Source: JACQWX01 sp041662295
GTDB taxonomy: Bacteria; Elusimicrobiota; Elusimicrobia; UBA1565; UBA9628
DNA: 26,516 nucleotides
NCBI GenBank assembly: GCA_041662295.1
Contig: JBAZSR010000029.1
Span: 1-26,516, forward strand
Direction of reading: 5' to 3'
Shown: piece by piece, positions 5,821-15,240 of the stretch
How positions within the stretch are numbered: the stretch's first letter is position 1
How the letters are laid out: each line of letters begins with the position of its first letter
Program-made: the position numbers and the translations under genes
The notes under the pieces: model-generated
Told to the model about the DNA's origin: nothing
Seen by the model: only the letters and a program-made list of their open reading frames with translations
Databases searched by the model: none

Positions 5821-8800
5821 ATGATGAAGACCATCCGGCGGTCCGGCGAATACTCGAAAGTCTCAATGCGCGGCGCGATCATGCGATGCGCACTTCTTCT
5901 CGCCGCGTGCTTCGCGGCGGCCCCGGCCGGGGTGCGGGCTCTGGGCAACGGCGACCCGGCGGAGAAGGTCCTGGGCCAGACCGTCATGACCAAGGGATTC
6001 GCCAACGACGTCACTGCGGCGGGCTTCGATCTTCCTTCCGGAGCCGCGGTCGGGGGCGGCAGGGTCTATATGGCGGACAGCAACAACAACCGGGTCCTGT
6101 GGTGGACCGCGGCCGGCTTTATTAATGGAAAGGCGGCCGACGGCGTCATCGGCCAGTCGGCTTTCACCGGGGTCTATCCGAACCAGGGCGGCGCCATCGG
6201 CGACAACACCCTTTGGGCCCCGGCCGCCGTGTCCGTGGACGCCTTGGGCAACGTGTGGGTCGCGGACAGGGGCAACAACCGCGTCCTGCGCTTCCCCGCT
6301 CCCGCCGGCGCCTTCAACCCGGCGGCCGATCTTGTGCTGGGACAGACCCTGTTCTCCACCAACGGCGCGGGTCTTTCGCAGACCGGCCTGAGCGGCCCCT
6401 CGGCCGCGGTCGTAGACGCCCTGGGCAACGCCTGGGTCGCGGACACCGGCAACAACAGGGTCCTGAGGTTCCCCTCGCCGTTGGCCAGCGGCGGAGCCGC
6501 CGATACGGTGCTGGGCCAGGCCCTTTTCACCACTGGGGCCGCGGCCCTGACTCAAGCGGGCCTCGACTCCCCGGCCGCCCTTGCGGTCGACGCGGCCACC
6601 AACGTCTGGGTGGCTGACGCGGGCAACAACCGGGTCGTGAGGTTCTACTCACCCATGACGAGCGGGGTCAACGCCGACATGGTCCTCGGGCAGGCGGACT
6701 ACGTGAGCGGAGCTTCCAACCGTGGGGCGGCGGTCGCGGCGAATTCGCTCAACGGCCCTCTCGGTTTGGCCCTCGACGGGACCGCGCTCTGGGTCGCGGA
6801 CAGCCGCAACAACCGGGCCCTCAAGTTCGCCAACCCGTTGTCCGTGGGCCAGAACGCGAACCTCGTGCTCGGGCAGTCGGTCTTCACCTCGTCGGCCCCG
6901 AACCGCGGCGTCGCCTCGGCGGCGGCCAATTCCCTGGCGCAGCCTGCCGCTGTCGCTCCGGACGGCTTGGGCGACGTGTGGGTGGCCGACGCCTCCAACA
7001 ACCGCCTCCTTCATTACGCGGGCCCGGCCGCCAACGGCGCGGCGGCGGACGTGGCCCTGGGGCAGAAGGACCTCCTGCATTCCGCGGTCAACACCCCGAC
7101 CTCGCAGAACCTCTACAGCCCTGACCAGGTGGCCGTGGATCCGGCCTCGGGCCGTCTCTACGCCGCGGACTTCAGCAACAACCGCGTCCTTTTTTGGAAT
7201 GTCGCGGCCGACGCCGCCAACGGCGCCGCTGCGGACGGCGTCCTGGGACAGGCTGACCTGACCTCGACCCTGGCCAACCGTGGCGGCGCGGCGTCAGCAT
7301 CCTCCCTCAACGGGCCCGCGGGCGTGGCGGTGGACGCCGCCGGCAACCTTTGGGTGAGCGACTCGGCGAACGCGCGGGTCCTGCGCTATGCCGCCCCCGT
7401 GGCCGGCGGACAGGCCGCGACCCGCGTGCTCGGCCAGACCGACTTCATCTCCTCCGCGGAAGGCGACGCCTCGGCCGTCTCCCTTTCGAACCCGGCTGGA
7501 CTGGCTTTCGACGCCCTGGGCAGGCTTTGGGTGGCGGACACCGGCCACAATCGGGTCCTTCGGTTCAGCGGCCTCACCGTGGACGGAGCCGCTGGCGACT
7601 TCGTCCTGGGGCAGGCGGATCTCGTTTCCGGCCTGACCGACCGCGGCGCCCCCGCCGGCCAGAACACCCTCGACGCCCCTTTTGGCGTCTCGGTGGACGC
7701 CAACGGCGCGGTTTGGGTGGCGGACACCGGCAACAACCGGGTGCTCAGATTCAACGATTTCTCGCGCCATGGTCCCAATGCGGACCTGGTGCTGGGGCAG
7801 GCGGGGTTCACCAACGTCATGTCCGGGGCCTCTGCTTCCGCGCTCAACCAGCCCACCGGCGTGCTCACGGACTCGGCGGTCGGCGTCTGGGTGATGGACT
7901 CCTTCAACTCGCGTGTCCTGCGTTACGGCGCCCCCCTGGCCAGCGGCATGGCGGCCGGGCTCGTGCTGGGGCAGGCTGACTTCACAAGCGCCGCGGCCAA
8001 CCGCGGCGCCCTGGCGCCTGCCGCCAACTCACAGTCCCGCCCGTCCGCGGCGTACATGGACGCGGTCGGGAGGCTCTGGCTCGCGGACGCGGGCAACAAC
8101 CGCCTCATCGAGACGCCCGGGCTTCCCATGACGGGCCTGGCGCCCGTCGCCTCGGCGGTCGACTCCGGGGGCTTCACCATGAGCTGGACTTCGGTCTTGG
8201 GGGCGCAGTACGTGGCGGTCCTGGCGGCGGACAGCGCTTTCGCGTCCATCGTCTCCTCCGCGACGCAAGCCGGCGCCTCCAAGGTCTACGGCGGGCTGTC
8301 CGAGTACACGACCTACTACTTCCAGGTCAAGCTCTCCACCGAGTCGGACGCCGCTTTCACGCGGAGCGCGGCCGCGGTGCGCACCGCCGCCAATAATACG
8401 CTTCTGGCGCCGCTGTTCACGGCCGCGTCGACTTCCAGCCTGTCCGCGTCGTGGAACGCGGTCGGCGGAGCCACCTATGTGGTGGCACTCTCCTCCAACA
8501 GCGACTTCAACACGATCGCGTGGAGCGCGACCCAGGCCGGGAACACGGCGCAGGTCGGGGGCCTGCTCACGGACATCCTCTATTACCTCAGGGTCAAGCT
8601 GAATACGGAGCCGGACGCCGCCTACGGCGTCAACACCGTCTCCGGCCGGACTCTTGGAGCCGGAACCCCGTTGTCCGTGCGGGTCAACGCCAATGCGTCG
8701 GACATGATCAGCGCGAACTGGGACTATGTCGAGGGCGCGAAGTTCGTCCTGGCCCTGGCCAGGGACGCGGCCTATACCGACATCGTCTCGAGCTTCACGA

Positions 8801-10566
8801 CCCAGGCGGGCCTGGTCTCGGGCAATTTCACCGGGCTCCAGGGCCTGACCAGCTACTACTTCGAGATGAAGATCGCCACGGAGGCGGACTCGGCCTATTC
8901 CGTGAACAGGGCCGTGGTTAAGACCCAGGTGACCCAGCTCTTCCCGAGCGTCACCGACATCGGCTACAGCAGCTTCACCGTGGCGTGGACCTCTGCGACC
9001 GGGTTGGGCGTCAACTATGTGGCCGTCATGGCCTCGGACGCGGGGTTCACGAACATCCTCTCCTCCGCGACGCAGACCGCGGCCTGGCTGGTCTTCAACG
9101 CGCCTGCGAGCGACACGGACTACTACTTCCAGGTCAAGCACGCGGGCGAAGGCGACGAGGCCTTCGCGCACATGTCCAACAACGGCGCCATCAGGACCCA
9201 GCCCTTCCCGCTGGCTCCGACGATGACGCCTCTCTCGGCCACCAGCCTGAGCGCGAGCTGGACCGCGGCGGGCGCCGGGACCTACAACGTGGTCCTCTCG
9301 ACGGACCCGTTGTTCGGGACCGTGACCTCCTCGACGATCGAGGCCGCCGTCGCCAAGACCTTCAGCGGCTTGTCTCCCTATACGGTCTACTACCTCAAGG
9401 TGAAGCAGGCCGCGGGGAGCGAGGGCGCCTACCTCTACAGCATGACCCAGGGCACCACGCTTCCCGAGGGGACGCCGTTGACGCCCGTGGTCTCGGCTGT
9501 GTCGTCCACGACCTTCAAGGTCTCGTGGACCGCCGGTCCCGGGGCGAGCGTCGTGCTCGTCCTCGGGCGCGATCCCGCCTTCGCGGCAATCGCCTCATCG
9601 GTCACCGCCGCCGCGGGTCAGGCCTTCGAGACCTACGCCGACCTCGCGGGCGATACCTCCTACTACCTGAGGATGAAGCTGTCCACGGAGAACGACCTCG
9701 CCTATCTGCTCAACGAGAAACTGGTGCGGACTCTGCCCACGCCGCTGGCGCCTGCTCTGGCCGAGGTCTCGGCAGGCAAGCTCCGCGGGAGCTGGAACTC
9801 CGTGCCCGGGGCGTGGTACGTGGTGGCCCTGTCCTCCGACCCCTGGTTCAACAACATCGTCTCCTCGGTGACCACTCAGTCGCCCGTGCGGGACTTCCAG
9901 GGTCTCATCGGCGGACTGCCCTACTACATGCAGGTGAAGGTCACCGGCGAGACGGACGGGGCCTTCCAGGTCAACCGTGTCGCGTCGGTGGCGCCGGCCG
10001 GGAACACTCTCCTGAGCGCGGTCACGCCCAGCGAGGCCGTGACCGGGAAGAGACGATACGGCATGAGGCTCACCGGGCAGGGCATCGAGCCTTTCTGCTC
10101 GCTCAAGATGACCAAGGCCGGAGAGGACGACGTCGTCGCGACCGACATCGTCTGGCAGTCCCCGACCCTGGTGACCTTCACCCTTCCCGAGCCGCCGGCT
10201 CCCGGGAAGTGGTCCCTGGTGATGACGGGTCCCAGCGGCGTCACGGGACTCGCGGACGCGTTCACCCTCATGGCAGCGGCGCCCAACACCGCCAAGATCT
10301 ACGGCGGCGTCTTCAAGCCCGGCGAAGGCGGCGTCGCGCAGCTGACGAGCTCGCTGGTCACGAGCGGGCAGGCGTCCATCCGGGTCTACGACCCCGTGGG
10401 ACGCTTGATCAAGGAGATCTTCAGCGGGAACCGGGCGGCGGGGAGCTACCTCGACACCTGGGACGGCAAGGCCGATAGCGGCAGCATGACGGGTTCCGGA
10501 GTCTACCTCGTGCGCTTCGAGGCGCCCGGATTCAAATTGACGAAGAGGGTGGTGCTGGTGAAATGA
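5821..10566 (+). CDS. Giant secreted NHL-repeat / fibronectin type III protein with FlgD-like C-terminal domain
   Basis: A 1581-residue exported protein. After an n-region of about 16 residues comes a signal peptide (MRGAIMRCALLLAACFAAA, cut near GVRA). Residues about 50-765 hold 12 NHL units, each with an xDxxNNRVLRF turn and a VLGQ strand, enough for two six-bladed beta-propellers. About 770-1393 hold seven Fn3-like domains of 89-91 residues, each opening LAPxx...SW and containing YYFQVKLSTE-type strands. About 1395-1485 is an IPT/TIG-like Ig domain (VTPSEAVTGKRR...). Residues 1489-1581 are a FlgD-like domain (IRVYDPVGRLIKEIFSG, WDGKADSG, GVYLVRFEAPG, KRVVLVK end), the type used as a sorting signal in Por/type IX-like secretion. 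GAGAAAGG precedes ATG 5821; ATGs at 5785 and 5866 are alternatives. It is the first gene of an operon; its stop overlaps the PorV-like gene. Likely a surface adhesin or scaffold; ligand unknown. Confidence 0.88.
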   Translation: MMKTIRRSGEYSKVSMRGAIMRCALLLAACFAAAPAGVRALGNGDPAEKVLGQTVMTKGFANDVTAAGFDLPSGAAVGGGRVYMADSNNNRVLWWTAAGFINGKAADGVIGQSAFTGVYPNQGGAIGDNTLWAPAAVSVDALGNVWVADRGNNRVLRFPAPAGAFNPAADLVLGQTLFSTNGAGLSQTGLSGPSAAVVDALGNAWVADTGNNRVLRFPSPLASGGAADTVLGQALFTTGAAALTQAGLDSPAALAVDAATNVWVADAGNNRVVRFYSPMTSGVNADMVLGQADYVSGASNRGAAVAANSLNGPLGLALDGTALWVADSRNNRALKFANPLSVGQNANLVLGQSVFTSSAPNRGVASAAANSLAQPAAVAPDGLGDVWVADASNNRLLHYAGPAANGAAADVALGQKDLLHSAVNTPTSQNLYSPDQVAVDPASGRLYAADFSNNRVLFWNVAADAANGAAADGVLGQADLTSTLANRGGAASASSLNGPAGVAVDAAGNLWVSDSANARVLRYAAPVAGGQAATRVLGQTDFISSAEGDASAVSLSNPAGLAFDALGRLWVADTGHNRVLRFSGLTVDGAAGDFVLGQADLVSGLTDRGAPAGQNTLDAPFGVSVDANGAVWVADTGNNRVLRFNDFSRHGPNADLVLGQAGFTNVMSGASASALNQPTGVLTDSAVGVWVMDSFNSRVLRYGAPLASGMAAGLVLGQADFTSAAANRGALAPAANSQSRPSAAYMDAVGRLWLADAGNNRLIETPGLPMTGLAPVASAVDSGGFTMSWTSVLGAQYVAVLAADSAFASIVSSATQAGASKVYGGLSEYTTYYFQVKLSTESDAAFTRSAAAVRTAANNTLLAPLFTAASTSSLSASWNAVGGATYVVALSSNSDFNTIAWSATQAGNTAQVGGLLTDILYYLRVKLNTEPDAAYGVNTVSGRTLGAGTPLSVRVNANASDMISANWDYVEGAKFVLALARDAAYTDIVSSFTTQAGLVSGNFTGLQGLTSYYFEMKIATEADSAYSVNRAVVKTQVTQLFPSVTDIGYSSFTVAWTSATGLGVNYVAVMASDAGFTNILSSATQTAAWLVFNAPASDTDYYFQVKHAGEGDEAFAHMSNNGAIRTQPFPLAPTMTPLSATSLSASWTAAGAGTYNVVLSTDPLFGTVTSSTIEAAVAKTFSGLSPYTVYYLKVKQAAGSEGAYLYSMTQGTTLPEGTPLTPVVSAVSSTTFKVSWTAGPGASVVLVLGRDPAFAAIASSVTAAAGQAFETYADLAGDTSYYLRMKLSTENDLAYLLNEKLVRTLPTPLAPALAEVSAGKLRGSWNSVPGAWYVVALSSDPWFNNIVSSVTTQSPVRDFQGLIGGLPYYMQVKVTGETDGAFQVNRVASVAPAGNTLLSAVTPSEAVTGKRRYGMRLTGQGIEPFCSLKMTKAGEDDVVATDIVWQSPTLVTFTLPEPPAPGKWSLVMTGPSGVTGLADAFTLMAAAPNTAKIYGGVFKPGEGGVAQLTSSLVTSGQASIRVYDPVGRLIKEIFSGNRAAGSYLDTWDGKADSGSMTGSGVYLVRFEAPGFKLTKRVVLVK
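5968..8115 (+). repeat. Twelve NHL protein repeats
   Basis: Twelve units of about 60 residues. The turns read NNNRVLWW, GNNRVLRF (three times), GNNRVVRF, RNNRALKF, SNNRLLHY, SNNRVLFW, ANARVLRY, GHNRVLRF, FNSRVLRY and GNNRLIET. Twelve LGQ-type strands (VLGQ, once VIGQ and once ALGQ) alternate with them. DNA copies have diverged, so the array is old. Confidence 0.85.
8129..10003 (+). repeat. Seven fibronectin type III-like repeats
   Basis: Seven units of 267-273 bases begin near 8134, 8404, 8671, 8938, 9211, 9478 and 9742. Each has a conserved Trp about 17 residues in (FTMSW, LSASW, ISANW, FTVAW, LSASW, FKVSW, LRGSW) and most a central TYYxxVK strand. Confidence 0.8.
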
Positions 10567-11711
10567 GAATGAATCGAGCGGTCCTGCTGGCCGGAGTCGT
10601 GCTGTTCGCCGCCGCGGCTGAGGGAAGGTGCGCCGCATCTGCCCCGCTCCTCCGCCAGGACCTCACGGCGAGGATGTTCTCGATGGGCGGAGTCTTCGCC
10701 GCCATCGACGATGACCCGGGGGCGGTCTCCTGCAACCCCGGCGGCTTGGGCTTCATGCGCGGACACCGGCTCTCCCTCTCGACCTGGGAGGGGCTGGACC
10801 AGTCCAGCCGCTACGCCTTCGCCTCGGGCATCGTCAACGCCGGCTGGGCAGGGTCCTTCAACGCCAATTACGCGAGCTACAACAGCGGAGACGAGGAGGT
10901 CAACGAGCTCGACGGGACCGCCCGCACGGTCAACCTCCAGCGCGACCACTCCATCGGCCTGGGGTGGGGGCACTCCATAGGGAAGATGCTCTCCGCCGGG
11001 GTCCAAGGCAAGTACATCTCCAGCAAGCTGGTGGACGCCTATTCCGCCAACACCGCGACCCTCGACGCCGGGCTCATGGCCAGGACCCCGGGGGGTATGG
11101 TCACGGTGGGCGCCGGCGTGCGCAACGCCGTCGGCAGCCTCAAGTACATCAGCACCGCCGACTCCCTGCCCCGCGTCTTCTACGGCGGCGCGGCCGTGCG
11201 GATGGGGCTGGGGCCCTTCGGCAAGCTTCTGGCCGCCGCGGACGTGCAGAAGACCAAGGATGAGGACGGGGTCGACCTGCGCGGCGGCGTCGAGTACGGC
11301 ATGAGCTATTTCGCGGTGCGGGCCGGGGGCAAGAGGGTGGACGGCGACGCCGCGGTCACGGTCGGGGGCGGAGTGAAGTTCAAGTGGATCGGCTTCGACT
11401 ACGGTTTCGAGCCCGCGGGATCCATGGCCGAGCCCATCCACAAGTTCACGCTGAACCTGGCTTTCGGAGCCTCCGGGAACGGCTCGGAGGAGACTTCAGG
11501 GAAGTCCGCCTGGTCGGACATGCTGGACTCATCGTTCTTCGCCGCCGCGCCGCAGGCCATGGCGCCGGCTCCCGAGGCGGCGCAGGCTCTCCCGCCGGCC
11601 GCGGCACCGCCGCAGGAAGCCGCTTCGGTGGCGGCGGTGCAGGAGGAAGCGGCTCCAGCGGCCGCGCCGTCGCAGGAAGCCGCCCCGGTCCTTTCGGGCG
11701 AGGCTCATTGA
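10563..11711 (+). CDS. PorV/PorQ-family outer-membrane beta-barrel
   Basis: A 382-residue outer-membrane protein. Signal peptide MNRAVLLAGVVLFAAAAEGRCAA; the mature start LLRQDLTARMFSMGGVFAAI followed by DDDPGAVSCNPGGLGFM is the signature of the PorV/PorQ group related to FadL (GARxxxMGGAxxA...D...NPAGL). The rest is alternating strands with glycine turns, ending in LNLAFGA at about residue 302. PorV proteins shuttle type IX cargo to the surface. The start overlaps the stop of the NHL gene by 4 bases (ATGA), which pairs a likely shuttle with a likely cargo. Odd: beyond the barrel a tail of about 50 residues made almost only of Ala, Pro, Glu and Gln (PAAAPPQEAA-type repeats) is not usual in the family. 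ATG 10569 is an alternative start. Confidence 0.82.
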   Translation: MRMNRAVLLAGVVLFAAAAEGRCAASAPLLRQDLTARMFSMGGVFAAIDDDPGAVSCNPGGLGFMRGHRLSLSTWEGLDQSSRYAFASGIVNAGWAGSFNANYASYNSGDEEVNELDGTARTVNLQRDHSIGLGWGHSIGKMLSAGVQGKYISSKLVDAYSANTATLDAGLMARTPGGMVTVGAGVRNAVGSLKYISTADSLPRVFYGGAAVRMGLGPFGKLLAAADVQKTKDEDGVDLRGGVEYGMSYFAVRAGGKRVDGDAAVTVGGGVKFKWIGFDYGFEPAGSMAEPIHKFTLNLAFGASGNGSEETSGKSAWSDMLDSSFFAAAPQAMAPAPEAAQALPPAAAPPQEAASVAAVQEEAAPAAAPSQEAAPVLSGEAH

Positions 11712-11751
11712 GATCACGCAGATGCCCATCACTGGCGAACGGAGAAACGAC

Positions 11752-14700
11752 ATGAAAGCACACAGAATCCTCTCAGCTTCCATCCTGGCGGCCATCCTCC
11801 TTGCCGGGTCCGCGGGGCAGTGCGCTGCCCAGGCGGTCCTGGAGTCCCAGCAGCGCGCCATGGAAAGCGCGAGGAACAGGATCACCACAGCGGACCGGTT
11901 CGCCGCTGCCGCGCGCATGAAATCCGGCAAGATGCGGACCGAGGGCATCTCGGTGCCTCCGGCCACCGGCCTGCGGACCTGCCCGCCCAATGTGCCTCTG
12001 GGCAAGCCCGACTATTTCGACTGCGCCAATTTCGCCAACAGTCCCCTGCCCAAGCTCGTGGGCGGCATTCCCACGGGCGGGATCAGGAAATTCGTGGACA
12101 CGCTGGCCGGTCTTGGGCCGTCCAACGCCAACAACCTCGGCAATTACATCCCGGTCGCGTCCCCCAACCAGGGGGCCTACCTCGGCTCTGATTACTACGA
12201 GCTCGGCCTGGTGGAGTACACCCAGCAGCTGCATTCGGACCTGCCTCCCACCAAGTTCCGGGGCTACAAGGACCTGCTTGGAGGAGACGGCAGGGCCCAT
12301 TACCTCGGACCCGTGATCATCGCTCAGAGGGACCGGGCCGTGCGCTTCAAGTTCAAGAACCAGCTTCCCACCGGCAAGGCCGGGAACCTCTTCCTGCCCG
12401 TGGACACCACGATCATGGGCGCCGGGCCCGGGCCCTTGGCCGCGGAAGGCAACATGGAGCTCTACACCCAGAACCGCGCCACCATCCACCTGCACGGCAC
12501 GGACGCGCCGTGGATCAGCGACGGCACGCCGAATCAGTGGACGGCCCCGGTGGGCGAGGCGACCGCGTATCCCAAGGGCGTCAGCGCCAAGGACGTGCCG
12601 GACATGCCTGGCACGGGTCCGGGGGAGCTCACCTTCTACTATCCCAACCAGATGAGCAGCAGACTCATGTTCTACCACGACCACGCCTTCGGCATCACGC
12701 GTCTCAACGTCTATGCAGGCGAGGCCGCGGGCTATCTCCTGGTGGACCCGGAGGAGGAGAGCCTCATCGACAGGGGCATCCTGCCCAACCTCGGGGGCCT
12801 CTACCGCTACGGCATTCCCCTCATCATCCAGGACAAGACCTTCGTGCCGGACAGGGAGCAGCTGGCCTCCCAGGATCCCACCTGGGATACGCAGAACTGG
12901 GGGGGCTTGGGCAGTCTCTGGTACCCGCACGTCTACCAGCCCAACCAGAACCCGGCCGCGCCGGACGGGGTCAACCCTTTCGGCCGGTGGCACTACGGCC
13001 CCTGGTTCTGGCCGCCGGCCAGCAACGTGGAGCATCCGCCGGTGGGCGGCATTCCCGCCACCCCGAACCCCTCCACCACGGGCGAGGCCTGGTTCGACAC
13101 CCCGGTGGTCAACGGGACCGTCTACCCCGTCCTGCCGGTCAAGCGCAAGGCCTACCGGTTCCGGGTGCTCAACGCCAGCAATGACCGCGTCTTCAATCTC
13201 CAGCTCTACTACGCGGACCCGGCCAACCCCACGGAGGTCAAGATGGTGCCTGCCGTGGAAGGCGCCGCGGATTTCCCCGCGCATTGGCCCGCCCCGGACA
13301 AGAGGGAGGGCGGCGTCCCGGACCCCGCGACCGTGGGGCCGGACATCATCCAGATCGGCAACGAGGGAGGCTTCCTCCCCGCGCCCGCGGTCATCCCCAT
13401 CACGCCCATCGGCTTCAACCGGGACCCCATGAGCATGACGGTCACGAACGTGGCTGAGAAGGCGCTGGCCCTGGCGCCGGCCGAGAGGGCGGACATCATC
13501 ATCGACTTCTCCAAGATCCCGGCCAACGTCAGCAAGGTCATCCTCTATAACGACGCCCCGGCGGCCTGGGCCGCTGGAGACACGCGCAACGACTACTTCA
13601 CGGGCGATCCGGACCAGGTCGAGATCGGCGGCGCGCCCACGACCCTGCCGGGCTACGGGCCCAACACGCGGACCATCATGCAGTTCCAGGTCTCGGGCGC
13701 TCCCGAGGCTCCCTATGACCTGGGCGCCCTGCAGACGGCCCTGCCTTTGGCCTTCGCCGCGTCCCAGCCCCCGGCCATCGTCCCGACGGACGTCCAGGGC
13801 GGCATCCACGACGAGTTCATCACCTTCAGCACTGCCACCGCTTCCCCGGCCGTCCCTGTCAAGGTGGAGATGAAGCAGATCACGGACGAGCCCTTCGAGA
13901 CCCAGTACGGCCGCATGAGCGGCATCCTGGGACTGGAACTGCCCTTCACGAACGCCAACACGCAGACGGCGCTCCTCTTCGGGTACAAGGACCCTGCCAC
14001 GGAGATATTCCAGGACGGCAAGATCCAGCTCTGGAAGATCACGCACAACGGCATCGACACCCACCCCATGCACTTCCACATGTTCAACGTCCAGGTGATC
14101 AACCGGGTGGACTGGGCCGGGGTGAAATCCCCGCCGGACCCCAACGAGATGGGCTGGAAGGAGACGGTGCGCTTCAACATGCTGGAGACCGTGTTCCTGG
14201 CTATCAAGCCCAAGATGTCGTCCGTGCCCTTCGCCCTGCCGCAGAGCGTCCGGCCCCTGGACCCGATCCAGCCGATCGGCTCGATGATGGGATTCGCGGG
14301 CGTGGATACGGTCGGCAACCCGATCACGGTCACTAACGAGCTGACCAACTTCGGCCACGAGTTCGTCTGGCACTGCCACATCCTCTCCCATGAGGAGAAC
14401 GACATGATGAGGCCCGTGGTCTTCCAGGTCATGCCGGGCACGGCCGCGGCCGTGACCGCGGTGGCCGGGAGCTCCCAGGCGGTCGTGAGCTTCACGCTCG
14501 GCCTCGAAGAGACGGGGGGCGGCCCGCTTACCTTCACCGTGACCTCGAACCCCGGGGGCATCATGGCCTCGGGGTCCGCGAGCCCCATCACGGTCCCCAA
14601 CCTGACCAACGGCACGGCCTACACCTTCACCGTGACCGCGACCAACGGCGTGGGCTCCACGGTGTCCAACCCGTCCAACGCCGTGACGCCCATGGCGGTC

Positions 14701-15240
14701 AACGACGCGCCGACCGGCGTGGCCGCGACCGCGGGCCTGGGGCAGGCCTCGGTGTCGTTCACCCCGCCCGCGAACAACCTGCCGGTCCTCTCCTATACCG
14801 TGACCGCCAGTCCCGGCGGGGCCACGGGCGTGGGCGCCGCGAGCCCCATCGTGGTGGGAGGCCTGACCAACGGCACAGCCTACACCTTCACGGTCGCCGC
14901 GACGAACATCGCGGGGTCAAGCCCGCTCTCCGCGCCTTCCAACGTCGTGACTCCCGGGATCATGCCGGCCGCTCCCACAGGGCTCAGGGCCCCGACCATC
15001 GGGACCAACTACTCCGTCCTGCAGTGGGCCGACAACTCCGGCAACGAGACCGGATTCACCGTGTTCCGCAGCGCCGACGATGGCGCCACGTGGGCCCAGG
15101 TGGGGCAGACCGCCGCCAACGTGACCTTCTTCAGGTCCAACGCGATGGCCGGCAAGACGAAGTACCTGTTCCGGGTGCAGTCCTACAACGCGACTCTGGC
15201 GTCGGCCTTCTCGAACACCCTGTCGGTCGTCACGAGATGA
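11752..15240 (+). CDS. Secreted multicopper oxidase with three C-terminal Fn3 domains
   Basis: Couples one-electron oxidation of a substrate to reduction of O2 to water at a four-copper centre outside the cytoplasm. 1162 residues; signal peptide MKAHRILSASILAAILLAGSA, cut near QCAAQA. Three cupredoxin domains (about 110-900) carry all copper ligands: H246-x-H248 (HLHGTDAPW), H309-x-H311 (YHDHAFG), H771/H774/H776 (HPMHFH) and H874-C875-H876, H880, M885 (HCHILSHEENDM). The axial Met fits the CotA/bilirubin-oxidase type of T1 site. Residues about 900-1162 are three Fn3 domains with LTNGTAYTFTV motifs. Such oxidase-Fn3 architecture recalls MofA/OmpB-type proteins linked to Mn or Fe redox, but the substrate is unproven. 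ATG 11752 is chosen (GGAGAAACGAC upstream, starts the signal peptide) over 11722. Same operon as the NHL and PorV genes, 40 bp after the latter. Confidence 0.92.
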   Translation: MKAHRILSASILAAILLAGSAGQCAAQAVLESQQRAMESARNRITTADRFAAAARMKSGKMRTEGISVPPATGLRTCPPNVPLGKPDYFDCANFANSPLPKLVGGIPTGGIRKFVDTLAGLGPSNANNLGNYIPVASPNQGAYLGSDYYELGLVEYTQQLHSDLPPTKFRGYKDLLGGDGRAHYLGPVIIAQRDRAVRFKFKNQLPTGKAGNLFLPVDTTIMGAGPGPLAAEGNMELYTQNRATIHLHGTDAPWISDGTPNQWTAPVGEATAYPKGVSAKDVPDMPGTGPGELTFYYPNQMSSRLMFYHDHAFGITRLNVYAGEAAGYLLVDPEEESLIDRGILPNLGGLYRYGIPLIIQDKTFVPDREQLASQDPTWDTQNWGGLGSLWYPHVYQPNQNPAAPDGVNPFGRWHYGPWFWPPASNVEHPPVGGIPATPNPSTTGEAWFDTPVVNGTVYPVLPVKRKAYRFRVLNASNDRVFNLQLYYADPANPTEVKMVPAVEGAADFPAHWPAPDKREGGVPDPATVGPDIIQIGNEGGFLPAPAVIPITPIGFNRDPMSMTVTNVAEKALALAPAERADIIIDFSKIPANVSKVILYNDAPAAWAAGDTRNDYFTGDPDQVEIGGAPTTLPGYGPNTRTIMQFQVSGAPEAPYDLGALQTALPLAFAASQPPAIVPTDVQGGIHDEFITFSTATASPAVPVKVEMKQITDEPFETQYGRMSGILGLELPFTNANTQTALLFGYKDPATEIFQDGKIQLWKITHNGIDTHPMHFHMFNVQVINRVDWAGVKSPPDPNEMGWKETVRFNMLETVFLAIKPKMSSVPFALPQSVRPLDPIQPIGSMMGFAGVDTVGNPITVTNELTNFGHEFVWHCHILSHEENDMMRPVVFQVMPGTAAAVTAVAGSSQAVVSFTLGLEETGGGPLTFTVTSNPGGIMASGSASPITVPNLTNGTAYTFTVTATNGVGSTVSNPSNAVTPMAVNDAPTGVAATAGLGQASVSFTPPANNLPVLSYTVTASPGGATGVGAASPIVVGGLTNGTAYTFTVAATNIAGSSPLSAPSNVVTPGIMPAAPTGLRAPTIGTNYSVLQWADNSGNETGFTVFRSADDGATWAQVGQTAANVTFFRSNAMAGKTKYLFRVQSYNATLASAFSNTLSVVTR

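Noticed and set aside
5968..10003. DNA tandem repeat or CRISPR-like array
   Set aside because: The periodicity is in protein motifs (NHL and Fn3); the DNA copies are diverged and there are no identical repeats with unique spacers.
11773..14391. Long open frame on the minus strand opposite the multicopper oxidase
   Set aside because: The GC-rich codon pattern keeps the opposite strand free of stops; the plus strand encodes an intact copper-site protein, and the minus translation is His/Arg/Gly-rich with no domain.
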